Shown here piece after piece: positions 53,149 through 61,802 of a stretch of DNA of 64,000 nt. The translations under genes were made by a program, and so were the position numbers. Position 1 is the stretch's first letter. Each line of letters begins with the position of its first letter. This stretch comes from Rhodococcus erythropolis NBRC 15567. Its GTDB lineage: Bacteria; Actinomycetota; Actinomycetes; Mycobacteriales; Mycobacteriaceae. The notes under the pieces were generated by a model. The model searched no databases, was not told the origin of the DNA, and saw only the letters and a list, made by a program, of their open reading frames with translations. Location of the stretch: contig NZ_BCRM01000013.1 in assembly GCF_001552595.1 (NCBI RefSeq), forward strand, positions 26,018 through 90,017, given 5' to 3'.

Positions 53149-55089
53149 ATGACCCCCAGCGAGCAGATTGCAGCCCCGTACGGATCGTGGACTTCTCCGA
53201 TCGGAGCAGCGGATCTGGCTGCAGGTGGCCACCCTGTCGAGGGTGGACGATACGTCGGTGACGAGATCTGGTGGGCTGAACTTCGTCCGACCGAGGGTGG
53301 TCGGACATCGATCCGTCGATCCGGTCTCGACAACCAACCCGTCGACATCCTCCCCGCGCCGTGGAACGCCCGGACCAGGGTTCACGAGTACGGCGGTGGC
53401 GCCTGGACCGTCACCGAGTCCGGAAAACTGGTCTTCAGTGAATTCTCCGATCAACGGGTGTACATCCTCGAAGGAGTCACTCCGCGGGCTCTGACGCCTG
53501 AACCCGCGTCGCCGGCCGCGTTGCGATACGCAGACCTGCAGATCGTGAACGGTGAGGTGTGGGCGGTTCGGGAAGCGCACGCGGAGGACGGGGCGATCAC
53601 TCGCGATATCTGCGCGATTCCGCTGGACGGTTCCGGCAAGATTCGCTCGATCGTCGGCGGCTCGGACTTCCTCTCGTCACCGAGGCTTTCGCCGAGTGGA
53701 ACCAAAATAGCCTGGATCGCGTGGAACCATCCGCAAATGCCCTGGGACGGTACCGAACTGCGGGTAGCTCCACTCGTTGACGGCGTCGCTCAGAAGTACT
53801 CCGTGCTGATCGGCGGACTTGAAGAGTCCGTCCTGCAACCGGAGTGGATCACCGACGACGAACTCTACGCAATCAGTGATCGCAGCGGCTGGTGGAACAT
53901 CTATCGCGTCGGCGGCAAGATCACCCCGATCTGCCCGGTGGATGCGGATTTCGGTGGCCCACAGTGGCGCTTCGGTGCGCGCTGGTTCGTCGAACTCGAC
54001 AACGGGCACCTTCTCACCGCACGCACGGTGGGAACCGACACGCTGGCGGTACTCGATCCGGCGTCGGGGGAACTGCGCGACATCGCGATCCCGGGTGTCA
54101 CCAGCATCGGCCTCATGCAGGTTCGCGGCGATCGGTTGCTGCTCACCTCGGGAGGCGCGAAACTGGCGGGCGCGCTACGCGAGTTCGACCTCGGTACCGG
54201 CGAACTCACCGAAATCCGTTCGTCGGTCGAAGAATTGCCCGAGTCTGCATACCTTCCGGAAGCGCGAGCTGTCGTGGCTCACGGACACGGGCGAGAAGTT
54301 CACGCCGTTGCGTATCCGCCGCGCAGTCCGCGATACAAAGGACTCGACGGCGAACTGCCGCCATACGTTGCGTTTGTTCACGGTGGGCCGACGGCGCACG
54401 TCGCCCCGGCCCTCAACCTCGTCTACGCCTTCTTCACCAGCCGCGGAATCGGCGTCGTCGATGTGAATTACGGCGGGTCGACCGGTTACGGACGTGAGTA
54501 CCGCAACCGGCTGCGCGGACAGTGGGGTGTCGTCGACGTGCAGGACGTCGTCACCGCCGTCACCGGGTTGGCTGAGCAAGGGCTTGCCGATCCGGCCCGC
54601 CTTGCCATCGAAGGCGGATCTGCCGGTGGATGGACCGTTCTGGCCGCACTGACGACGTCCGACGTGTTCGCTTGTGGTGCTTCCTATTTCGGCGTGGCCG
54701 AACTGGACCTGTTCGTGCAGGAAACTCACGATTTCGAATCGCGCTATGTCGACGGTTTGATCGGCCCGCTGCCGGAATCTGCCGACCTGTACGCGGAACG
54801 TGCTCCGCTCAACAACGTCGACGGGTTGAACTGCCCGGTGTTGCTGCTCCAGGGTCTCGACGATCCGATCGTGCCACCTTCGCAGGCGGAGCGATTCCGG
54901 GATGCTCTGGTGACCAAGGGTATTCCGCATGCCTACCTGGCCTACGAGGGTGAATCTCACGGATTCCGCAAGCAGTCGACCATCATCAGCTCACGCAACG
55001 CCGAGCTGTCCTTCTACGGGCAGGTGCTCGGATTCACCCCACCCGGCATTGCGACGCTCGAGCTGTGGAAGCCTGCGATCAGTAGCTGA
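53149..55089 (+). CDS. prolyl oligopeptidase family (S9) peptidase
   Basis: This 646-residue protein from ATG 53149 has an N-terminal beta-propeller (residues ~20-370), then an alpha/beta-hydrolase domain. The triad residues are Ser in LAIEGGSAGGWTVL (about 490), Asp in LLLQGLDDPIVPP (about 570) and His in EGESHGFRKQS (about 605). VAFVHGGPTAHV supplies the oxyanion region, and VDVNYGGSTGYGREYRNRL is a typical S9C motif. It has no signal peptide, so it is a cytoplasmic peptidase. Its 3' end overlaps the convergent gene by 11 bp. Confidence 0.92.
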   Translation: MTPSEQIAAPYGSWTSPIGAADLAAGGHPVEGGRYVGDEIWWAELRPTEGGRTSIRRSGLDNQPVDILPAPWNARTRVHEYGGGAWTVTESGKLVFSEFSDQRVYILEGVTPRALTPEPASPAALRYADLQIVNGEVWAVREAHAEDGAITRDICAIPLDGSGKIRSIVGGSDFLSSPRLSPSGTKIAWIAWNHPQMPWDGTELRVAPLVDGVAQKYSVLIGGLEESVLQPEWITDDELYAISDRSGWWNIYRVGGKITPICPVDADFGGPQWRFGARWFVELDNGHLLTARTVGTDTLAVLDPASGELRDIAIPGVTSIGLMQVRGDRLLLTSGGAKLAGALREFDLGTGELTEIRSSVEELPESAYLPEARAVVAHGHGREVHAVAYPPRSPRYKGLDGELPPYVAFVHGGPTAHVAPALNLVYAFFTSRGIGVVDVNYGGSTGYGREYRNRLRGQWGVVDVQDVVTAVTGLAEQGLADPARLAIEGGSAGGWTVLAALTTSDVFACGASYFGVAELDLFVQETHDFESRYVDGLIGPLPESADLYAERAPLNNVDGLNCPVLLLQGLDDPIVPPSQAERFRDALVTKGIPHAYLAYEGESHGFRKQSTIISSRNAELSFYGQVLGFTPPGIATLELWKPAISS

Positions 55090-56011
55090 CGGCCCCGCGG
55101 CTGCGCGCAAAGGCCGCGAGGATCCGACCTGCCACCAGTGACGGGGTCGACAGGTCGGCCCACGTCCACCTCGCGACTTCCCACCCCGCGTCACGGAGTC
55201 GGTCTTCGCGGAGCTTCTCGTCCCAGAGCACGTCCTCGGCGCTGCGCCCGGCGGGCACCAGTCGGCCGTATTTGATGCGGCCGTCGAACTCTCCGATGGT
55301 GCGCTGCTCACGCCACAGGAAGTCGACGCGGCCGGCCAACCCTCGGGCGTCGTGGATTTCGACCTGGGGTTCGGGGAGTGGTAAGTGTTCCTGCAGGAAC
55401 AATGCGAGGCTCCGTGATTCACCGACGCTTTCGATGCGCGAGTCCATCGCGGTGAGCGCGTGGAGCGCATGTCGATGGCGCGGATGGTTCGGGCTGAGTG
55501 CAAGCGAGGCCGCAACTGCATCTTTGGTCAACGCTGAACGGTGCAATGCTGAATTGCCCACCACGAGAGCCGGTTCGAAAGGGAGCGTCCTCGCGAGATC
55601 CGCAACAGTTCGTGCCGGAGTCGTGACGCGCAGGCCGTCGACGTGGGTGACCTCGTCGTCGGTGAACGATACCGAGTGCACGTGTCGTCGAGCGGATTTA
55701 CGGCCACCGCCTCGTCGGTCCCGAGAGAGGTGCACAACTTCGAGCGGAGTGTTCCAGAGTTCGAAGCCGTGCACCACCGCTGCCGAGATGTGGCTGACCG
55801 CTGCATGTGCCGAAGCGGTACCGGCCACAGCCTCGACGCGCAATCGATGTAGCCCGTAGGCGTCGAGGCGTGACAGGTGGTCGCTGGGTACGTAGGCACC
55901 GCGATGGATTCTGGACCAGTTTCCACTCGCGCAGGCCTGCCGGATCTCGGAATCGGTACGACCTGTCGACAGTTGCTCTGGCCGACGGATGATGCGTATT
56001 TGTTCCCCCAT
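55079..56011 (-). CDS. AbiEi-like/DUF559-like protein
   Basis: Starting at ATG 56011 gives 310 residues; an earlier GTG at 56098 is possible but runs through the dispersed repeat. The N-terminus (RRPEQLSTGRTDSEIRQACASGNWSRIHRGAYVPS) resembles AbiEi-type winged-helix domains. The C-terminus (GRVDFLWREQRTIGEFDGRIKYG to DAGWEVARWTWADL) is DUF559/Vsr-like endonuclease fold. Such fusions are abundant in actinobacteria. No AbiEii toxin is adjacent, so a working toxin-antitoxin pair is not supported here. Confidence 0.7.
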   Translation of the reverse strand: MGEQIRIIRRPEQLSTGRTDSEIRQACASGNWSRIHRGAYVPSDHLSRLDAYGLHRLRVEAVAGTASAHAAVSHISAAVVHGFELWNTPLEVVHLSRDRRGGGRKSARRHVHSVSFTDDEVTHVDGLRVTTPARTVADLARTLPFEPALVVGNSALHRSALTKDAVAASLALSPNHPRHRHALHALTAMDSRIESVGESRSLALFLQEHLPLPEPQVEIHDARGLAGRVDFLWREQRTIGEFDGRIKYGRLVPAGRSAEDVLWDEKLREDRLRDAGWEVARWTWADLSTPSLVAGRILAAFARSRGAVSY

Positions 56012-56078
56012 ACCGATCGATCTTGCTGCGCCCGGCGCTGGAAAGGAAGCCGTGAACCCTGGGCTGTGGATAGCCGTG

Positions 56079-56150
56079 AGTGAACACCACTTGTCCACAG
56101 TTCGAACCGGTTTCGCGTCGCTGGAGAGGGTGTTGGGTGTGGGGAAACGG
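56079..56150. repeat. dispersed direct repeat, copy 1 (about 70 bp)
   Basis: It begins AGTGAACACCACTTGTCCAC and includes a CCGGTTTCGCGT and a GGGTGTTGGG segment. A diverged copy in the same orientation lies exactly 2 kb downstream at 58079. The pair brackets the DUF6745 gene and its small partner. Confidence 0.6.
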
Positions 56151-56256
56151 TGGCAGGTTCTCGGTGTCGCACTCTAGGCAACCCTTGCGTCCGGAGCGTT
56201 TGCGTGCCAGGCTGTTGAACTATGACTACAGGAAAGGCGGACACCGCCACCGTCGC

Positions 56257-57534
56257 GTGAGCGCCGCACCGTTTCGCTCGTCGACGTCACGTCGAGCGAC
56301 ATCGACCGAGAACATCGATATCTTCGATGAAGACAATCAGGCCTTGGAAGCAGTCCGCGACGTATGGCTCGAACGCGGTCTGTGTACACGTCCGGCCGAT
56401 CGATCCACGGCAGAATCTGCTGTCGCGCAACTATACCGACGATCCAGGCTCCCGAAACCGGAGTTCGTCTGGGTTCAGTCGCCCTCTGCTGGATCGGATC
56501 TGATCGCCGCCGAAGGTCTGTCGAACAAGATATCCTTCGACGGCACTGGACTCGACTGCGCTTGCGGGCACATCGCGAGCATGTTTTCGGCGTCGCGCCG
56601 ACGTATGAACGCGCGTATCGAACGTCGGAGCATTGACTGGCAGATAGAACGCTGGGAGATGGAACGTCGCGCGTTCGGGGGCGTTGGTGCCAGCGTGTCC
56701 GAGGGGTCGGATCAGCGGGGGTCGACTCAGCGGGGTTCGACTCAGCGCCGCGTCAATCCAGCGCGGATCATCAGATCCGCAATCTGGGAATCGTTGCACA
56801 CGACACTGTTCGACGGCGTCGCAGCTGCGATACGAACGATGTCGAACCCGGTGGCGGGTGGAGTGACCTGGTACGGGCAGCAGGACGCCCATCGAATCGC
56901 GTACTACGACACATGCCATCGATACGGTCTTGCGACCTTCCGCTCGGAAGACCGTGAACTTCTCGATGTGCAGACCGCACTGGCTGACTCGACCGGGTGG
57001 TGGTGGGCGTTCGACGACGTGTGCATCATGGCGGAACGACCCAGGGTCTTGCACTCGGAGCGGATACCGGGCAGTGCGCGGGGAGAACGCCGACTCCACC
57101 ACTCTGATTCCCCGGCACTCGAATTCGCAGACGGAACAAAGGCGTTCGTTCTGCACGGAGCGATCGTTCCCGACTGGGTAGTGCTCGACCCGACCGCCGA
57201 ACGCATCGCACACGAGCGCAATGTAGAGATCCGTCGATGTGCAATCGAGCGGATCGGGTGGGATTCCTACATCGAGCTGGCCGGCCTGACACTGGTCGAC
57301 CAAGCCGACGATCCCGGTAATGCCGGTTGCCTGCTGCAGCTCTACGCGTCACCGGAGGGCTGGGGCCGAAGTGGACGCATTCTCCTCGCGGTCAACGGTT
57401 CTTTCGAACGCGACGGGCATCGGCGTCGATACGGCCTTCACGTACCCGGATGGTTTACCTCCGCGTTGGATGCCGCCGGTTGGACTTACGGCATCACCGG
57501 CGCCGATTACTCCCGTCTCGTTCGTCGAACCTGA
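56257..57534 (+). CDS. DUF6745-like protein
   Basis: From GTG 56257 this is a 425-residue soluble protein. VRDVWLERGLCTRPADRSTAESAVAQLYRR, PEFVWVQSPSAGSDLIA and the later WWWAFDDVCIMAERP and VLHSERIPG blocks match the DUF6745 pattern. The family has no known function. A 12-codon ORF (56222-56260) ends in the GTGA overlap and may be a leader. Three GSTQR-like repeats (encoded at 56706-56750) make a flexible Ser/Gln/Arg linker. Its partner gene follows by 60 bp. Start choice is uncertain, and longer in-frame extensions reach into the upstream repeat. Confidence 0.65.
   Translation: MSAAPFRSSTSRRATSTENIDIFDEDNQALEAVRDVWLERGLCTRPADRSTAESAVAQLYRRSRLPKPEFVWVQSPSAGSDLIAAEGLSNKISFDGTGLDCACGHIASMFSASRRRMNARIERRSIDWQIERWEMERRAFGGVGASVSEGSDQRGSTQRGSTQRRVNPARIIRSAIWESLHTTLFDGVAAAIRTMSNPVAGGVTWYGQQDAHRIAYYDTCHRYGLATFRSEDRELLDVQTALADSTGWWWAFDDVCIMAERPRVLHSERIPGSARGERRLHHSDSPALEFADGTKAFVLHGAIVPDWVVLDPTAERIAHERNVEIRRCAIERIGWDSYIELAGLTLVDQADDPGNAGCLLQLYASPEGWGRSGRILLAVNGSFERDGHRRRYGLHVPGWFTSALDAAGWTYGITGADYSRLVRRT
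56706..56750. repeat. three 15-bp in-frame repeats (GSTQR linker)
   Basis: Units GTCGGATCAGCGGGG, GTCGACTCAGCGGGG and TTCGACTCAGCGCCG lie head to tail and encode the GSDQR/GSTQR/GSTQR-type linker of the DUF6745 protein. Confidence 0.8.
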
Positions 57535-57553
57535 ATCTCGACCCCTCAAGCCC

Positions 57554-57583
57554 CAATCCTCAAACCCTCAATCCTCAAACCCT
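57554..57583. repeat. 15-bp perfect tandem duplication
   Basis: CAATCCTCAAACCCT occurs twice, between the DUF6745 gene and its partner, immediately before the partner's ribosome site area. Confidence 0.9.
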
Positions 57584-57594
57584 TGGTGATACTT

Positions 57595-58050
57595 ATGAAC
57601 TCGAACATGACCTTGTCCGCTCTCACCACCCTCACCGGCCTCGATGTCTTCGACTACCTGGACCAGGAAGTGTCCATTCCTGTGATCGACGGACTTCAGG
57701 CGCAGGGCGATCTCATCGTGATCCCGTTTTCGCTGCTCGCAAATATCGTGGCGCCTATGCCGTGGACACGCTCTGTGAGAGTGCCGCTCTCGGGAGTGGA
57801 GTTGCTGCGAAGCGCGGCGGGCGGTAACCCCCACAGTCTGGTTGCAGACGAAGGGGAGTGCACGTGGTCGACGCCGGTGAAAGATGCTCGGGGCCTTGCG
57901 CTCGGCATGCTCGACACCCGAGTGACCGCGTACCTGATCCATCCGGAGCACGGCGCGACCGGAATCGCTCCGGGGCGATACGTCATCGGACGGCAGCAGG
58001 AAAGGGGCGTCGGGCGTGCGCGCGGTGCGGTGATGCTTGTCGCAGATTGA
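57595..58050 (+). CDS. small partner of the DUF6745 protein (hypothetical)
   Basis: From ATG 57595 this is a 151-residue soluble protein, starting NSNMTLSALTTLTGLDVFDYLDQ, with QAQGDLIVIPFSLLAN, a TWSTPVKDARGLALGMLD strand-turn region and a His-containing LIHPEHGATGIAPGRYVIGRQQE end. Family not recognised. Position suggests it is expressed with the DUF6745 gene, and the two form a cassette flanked by direct repeats. Function unknown. Confidence 0.6.
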   Translation: MNSNMTLSALTTLTGLDVFDYLDQEVSIPVIDGLQAQGDLIVIPFSLLANIVAPMPWTRSVRVPLSGVELLRSAAGGNPHSLVADEGECTWSTPVKDARGLALGMLDTRVTAYLIHPEHGATGIAPGRYVIGRQQERGVGRARGAVMLVAD

Positions 58051-58078
58051 CAGGGCGACCTCGATTTGGCAGCGGGGG

Positions 58079-58151
58079 AGTGAGCACCACTTGTCCACGG
58101 CGAGCACCGCTTTCCGCGTAGAGCAAGGTGTGTTGAGTCGAGGGAAAGGGT
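58079..58151. repeat. dispersed direct repeat, copy 2 (about 70 bp)
   Basis: It begins AGTGAGCACCACTTGTCCAC and is recognisably related to 56079-56150 for about 70 bp (roughly two thirds of positions by eye). Same orientation. Confidence 0.6.
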
Positions 58152-58182
58152 GCTCGGTCGGGATTGGCTCCCCACACAAACA

Positions 58183-58215
58183 CGAATGCCCTCACCATGA
58201 CGGTGAGGGCATTCG
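58183..58215. terminator. perfect hairpin terminator of the Fe-S reductase gene
   Basis: CGAATGCCCTCACC (58183-58196), loop ATGAC and the exact complement (58202-58215) lie 12 bp past the leftward stop. Reading leftward, GTGTTTGTGTG follows. It may also stop the rightward cassette transcript. Confidence 0.85.
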
Positions 58216-58227
58216 CGTGTGGAGCGG

Positions 58228-61200
58228 TTACTTCTTGCGGCCGGGAGCCTTTGCGCCGGCCTTGAATCCGAGCCCACCTGCCTTGGGGGCGGGCGGCGCG
58301 GCAGCAGGCGTCGGAGCTTCCGCGGGTGCGGACGCTTCAGCAGGTGCTTCGGCGGCGGGTTCTGCCTTCACAGGTTCGGCGGCGGGTTCTGCCTTCACAG
58401 GTTCGGCCTCGGGAGCCGGTGCCGCAGCTGGCGCCGGGGCTGCAGCAGGAGCAGCCTTCCGAGCGCCGGGAGCCTTTGCGCCCGACTTGAATCCGAGTCC
58501 GCCGGCCTTGGCGACCGGTGGAGCCTTCGGGGCTTCCGCCTCGGCGGCCGGAGCCTCTGACGGTGCAGATGCCGGGGCAGCGGCGGGTGCAGCCGGAGCA
58601 GCGGCAGGTGCAGCCGGAGCAGCGGCAGGTGCTTCAGCAGCAGGTGCAGCCTTCGCACCAGGAGCCTTGGCCCCGCCCTTCATCTGCAGTCCCTTGCCGC
58701 CGGGAGCCTTGGCGCCGGACGCCAGGCCCAGACCCTTCGGCTTGGCGACGGGTGCAGCAGCTTCGGGTGCAGCAGCCTCAGCTGCCGGTGCTTCCGCTGC
58801 CGGTGCGGCAGCGGCCTTTGCTCCGGGTGCCTTGGCGGCGCCCTTCATCTGCAGTCCCTTGCCGCCGGGAGCCTTGGCTCCGCCCGCAAGACCGAGACCC
58901 TTGGGCTTTGCCACAGGTGTGGCCGGTGCAGCAGCTTCGGCGGCGGGAGCTTCCGCGCTTGCGGCGGGAGCTGCCTTCTTGGCGCCGGGAGCCTTTGCCC
59001 CGCCGGCCATTCCGAGGCCCTTGCCTGGTGCCTTGGCTCCGGGAGCTTTTGCGCCTGGTGCTTTGGCGAGGCCCTTCATGGCCAGACCCTTGCCTGCCGG
59101 TGCAGCCTTGGCTTCCGGAGTCGCGGCGGCTTCCTCGACTTCGGCGACCCGATCCTGCTCGACGGTCTCAGCCTTTGCCTCAGCAGCGACCGGGGCCTTC
59201 TCACGCGGGATCACCTTGATGTTCTCGCCGAGTTGGGCGGGATCGAGGCGGGTGACGGAGTTCAGCATCAACTGCGCGACGTCGACGACCTCGACGCCTT
59301 CGCCCTGGCCTTGCTCCTGGCGGGCAGTGACGCCGTCGGTGAGCATGACGCGGCAGAACGGGCAACCCGTGGCGATCTTCTTGGGGTTGGTGGAGAGCGC
59401 TTCGTCGACGCGGTCGACGTTGATGCGCTTACCGATGTTCTCTTCCATCCACATGCGAGCACCACCGGCACCACAGCACATGGAACGTTCGCCGTGACGC
59501 GGCATTTCGACCAGCTTGGAGCCTGAGGCTTCCATGAGTTCACGGGGAGCGTCGTAAACCTTGTTGTGGCGTCCGAGGAAGCACGGGTCGTGGTAGGTGA
59601 CGTCTTCGCTCACGGATGCAACCGGGATCAGCTTCTTCTGGCGCACCAGACGGTTGAGCAGCTGAGTGTGGTGCACGACCTCGTAGTCGCCGCCCACCTC
59701 CGGGTACTCGTTGCCGAGGGCGTTGAAGCAGTGCGCACAGGTGACGACGATCTTGCGCTTCTTCTGCTCGATACCGTCGAAGACCGAGTTGAGCATCTCG
59801 ATGTTCTGCATTGCGAGCTGCTGGAACAAGAACTCGTTGCCGGCACGACGTGCGGAGTCGCCGGTGCAGGTTTCGTCGGCGCCGAGGACCATGAACTTCA
59901 CTCCCGCGGTGGCGAGGAGTTCGGCGACGGCCTTGGTGGTCTTCTTGGCACGGTCTTCGTAGGCGCCGGCGCAGCCGACCCAGAAGAGGTACTCGTAGTC
60001 CTCGAAGCTGTCGGCGTCCTTGCCGAAGACGGGGATCTCGAAGTCCATCTCGTTGATCCAGTTGAGGCGATCCTTGGAGTTCTGGCCCCAGGGGTTGCCC
60101 TTGTTCTCGAGGTTCTTGAACAGGCCGGCGAGCTCGGAGGGGAACTCCGATTCGATCAGGACCTGGTAGCGACGCATGTCGATGATGTGGTCGACGTGTT
60201 CGATGTCGACGGGGCACTGTTCGACGCAGGCGCCGCAGTTGGTGCAGCTCCACAAGGTTTCGGCGTCGATGACCGGGGCCATCTCACCTTCGACGGTTTC
60301 ACCGACGAGCTTGCGGTCGGCCTCGAGGCGTGCGGCCTCGGGGATGGCTGCGAGTGCGGCTTCCTTGACGTTGCCTTCGCTGTCGACGAGTCCGATCTCG
60401 TCGCCGCCCATGTCCTTGCGTCCACCAGCGAGCAGGTACGGGGCCTTGGCGTAGCCGTGGTCACGCAGCGACATGATGAGCAGCTTGGGGGAGAGCGGCT
60501 TTCCGGTGTTCCAAGCAGGGCACTGGGACTGGCAACGCCCGCACTCGGTGCAGGTGGTGAAGTCCAGCCAGCCCTTCCATGAGAAGTCTTCGATGTTTCC
60601 GGCGCCGAGAGTGTCGGTGTCGGGGTCGACGTTCTCCATCGTCAGGACTTTGCCCTTGGACATCATGGGCTTTGCCGCGCCGAGCGCGACGGTGCCGTCG
60701 TCTTCACGCTTGAAGTAGATGTTGAAGAACGCGGAGAAGCGGTGCCAGGCGACGCCCCAGGTGATGTTGCGGCCCACGATCGCGAGCCAGATCATGCCGG
60801 TCATCAGCTTGACGAACGCGAACACCGAGATCATGACGGGGCTGGCGGGAAGCAGTTTGGCGACCTGCATGGTGAAGAAGTCGGTCCACGGGTTGGCGTG
60901 ACCGTAGGTCGCGATCTTGCCGGCCTTGACCATGATCATGCCCAGGCCCTCGAGCAGGACGATGCCCTCGATGACGTAGGCGGCCTTGAAGTTGGAGCCG
61001 CCGAACCGGGACAGGCGTGCAGGCAGACGCGGGTGGTTGAGCTGACGGATCACGATCAGCGTGGTGATACCGATGACGGTGCCGAGGCCCAGGATCTCGT
61101 CCCACAGGTGCCACGCCCACGTGTTACCGAAGATGGGCCAGTGGAACTCGGGGTTGAACGTCTGGCCGTAAGCCTCGAACCAGAGCAGGAATCCGCCGAG

Positions 61201-61443
61201 GAAGCCGACCATGACGAGCCAGTGGGCCCAGCCGACGCTGCGGAACTTGTTCATGCGCGTGTGCGCGATGAACTCGATGATCATCTGCTTGAAGCGAGGG
61301 AAGAACGGGCGCCATCGATCGGGTGCCGACTGGCCGATGCGCACGGTGTTGAACATCCTCAGCGCGCCTGAGAGGAAGATGTACCAACACACCAAGCTCA
61401 GCAGAGCACCAATCGTGCCCAACGTAATCGTCAGGGCATTCAT
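58228..61443 (-). CDS. membrane Fe-S heterodisulfide reductase-like protein with long Ala/Pro/Lys tail
   Basis: This 1071-residue counterpart of mycobacterial Rv0338c has about six helices (residues 1-230) in a NarI-like cytochrome arrangement. Two 4Fe-4S motifs follow (CTECGRCQSQCP at about 295, CTNCGACVEQCP at about 402), then two CCG domains (WVGCAGAYEDRA with ETCTGDSARR, and DPCFLGRHNKVYDAP with SMCCGAGGARMWMEE). This is the HdrD/GlcF-type redox core and probably passes electrons between quinone and a thiol or flavin partner. The last ~325 residues are low-complexity AP, AE and KAPGAK repeats with recurring KGLGLAGGAKAPG and KGLQMKG blocks. GAAAGG precedes ATG 61443. Confidence 0.88.
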   Translation of the reverse strand: MNALTITLGTIGALLSLVCWYIFLSGALRMFNTVRIGQSAPDRWRPFFPRFKQMIIEFIAHTRMNKFRSVGWAHWLVMVGFLGGFLLWFEAYGQTFNPEFHWPIFGNTWAWHLWDEILGLGTVIGITTLIVIRQLNHPRLPARLSRFGGSNFKAAYVIEGIVLLEGLGMIMVKAGKIATYGHANPWTDFFTMQVAKLLPASPVMISVFAFVKLMTGMIWLAIVGRNITWGVAWHRFSAFFNIYFKREDDGTVALGAAKPMMSKGKVLTMENVDPDTDTLGAGNIEDFSWKGWLDFTTCTECGRCQSQCPAWNTGKPLSPKLLIMSLRDHGYAKAPYLLAGGRKDMGGDEIGLVDSEGNVKEAALAAIPEAARLEADRKLVGETVEGEMAPVIDAETLWSCTNCGACVEQCPVDIEHVDHIIDMRRYQVLIESEFPSELAGLFKNLENKGNPWGQNSKDRLNWINEMDFEIPVFGKDADSFEDYEYLFWVGCAGAYEDRAKKTTKAVAELLATAGVKFMVLGADETCTGDSARRAGNEFLFQQLAMQNIEMLNSVFDGIEQKKRKIVVTCAHCFNALGNEYPEVGGDYEVVHHTQLLNRLVRQKKLIPVASVSEDVTYHDPCFLGRHNKVYDAPRELMEASGSKLVEMPRHGERSMCCGAGGARMWMEENIGKRINVDRVDEALSTNPKKIATGCPFCRVMLTDGVTARQEQGQGEGVEVVDVAQLMLNSVTRLDPAQLGENIKVIPREKAPVAAEAKAETVEQDRVAEVEEAAATPEAKAAPAGKGLAMKGLAKAPGAKAPGAKAPGKGLGMAGGAKAPGAKKAAPAASAEAPAAEAAAPATPVAKPKGLGLAGGAKAPGGKGLQMKGAAKAPGAKAAAAPAAEAPAAEAAAPEAAAPVAKPKGLGLASGAKAPGGKGLQMKGGAKAPGAKAAPAAEAPAAAPAAPAAAPAAPAAAPASAPSEAPAAEAEAPKAPPVAKAGGLGFKSGAKAPGARKAAPAAAPAPAAAPAPEAEPVKAEPAAEPVKAEPAAEAPAEASAPAEAPTPAAAPPAPKAGGLGFKAGAKAPGRKK

Positions 61444-61802
61444 GTCGCGGCCTTTCGTTTCAGGGCGACGCGTCGGCCACCTCGGGACAGCCCACTGATA
61501 CTAACCTGCGTTATGTTACCCGCCAGTAACTAGCATTACCAGCCTGTAGATACCGACTGGTAACCGCTCGTGGCCTGGAGAGATCAATCTTCTGCGTCGG
61601 ACGGGCTTGGTCAAACGCAGACATGTCTGGTCGTCACGTTAGGCGGTGGCCGTCGGGCTCCTTTCTGTCAGGCAGCCCTAACTCGGTTTCCGGGCAGGTG
61701 AGGACAACCGACCGGCTGTTATCGTTACGCCCGTCACGCACAGGGGAAACGGGTGGTGTGAGTCATCGACTTGCGCCCGCTCGCTCCCGGGGAGGATCAA
61801 AA
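61444..61802. promoter_or_regulatory. divergent control region with repeated TTAC/GTAA half-sites
   Basis: This 359-bp spacer holds promoters for the leftward Fe-S reductase and the rightward secreted protein. GTTAC-CCGCCA-GTAAC (61515-61530), TTACCAG (61536-61542) and CTGGTAACC (61557-61565) form a cluster of related half-sites typical of a TetR-like operator. GGAGG (61791-61795) is the ribosome site of the downstream gene. No CDS is seen. Confidence 0.55.

Noticed and set aside
51906..53261. A 451-codon rightward frame opposite the aminotransferase
   Set aside because: The opposite strand holds a complete aminotransferase with PLP Lys and substrate motifs; this frame has none.
55079..56011. 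AbiE toxin-antitoxin system
   Set aside because: An AbiEi-like N-terminus is present but no AbiEii toxin gene is adjacent, and stand-alone fusions of this kind are common in actinobacteria.
58037..59497. A 486-codon Gly/Ala-rich rightward frame
   Set aside because: It is the mirror of the low-complexity tail of the Fe-S reductase gene. The reductase core on the other strand carries clear Fe-S motifs and the same frame continues into the tail.
59566..60582. A 338-codon rightward frame rich in Val, Gly and Asp
   Set aside because: Antisense to the 4Fe-4S and CCG domains of the reductase; composition is that of a complementary-strand artefact.
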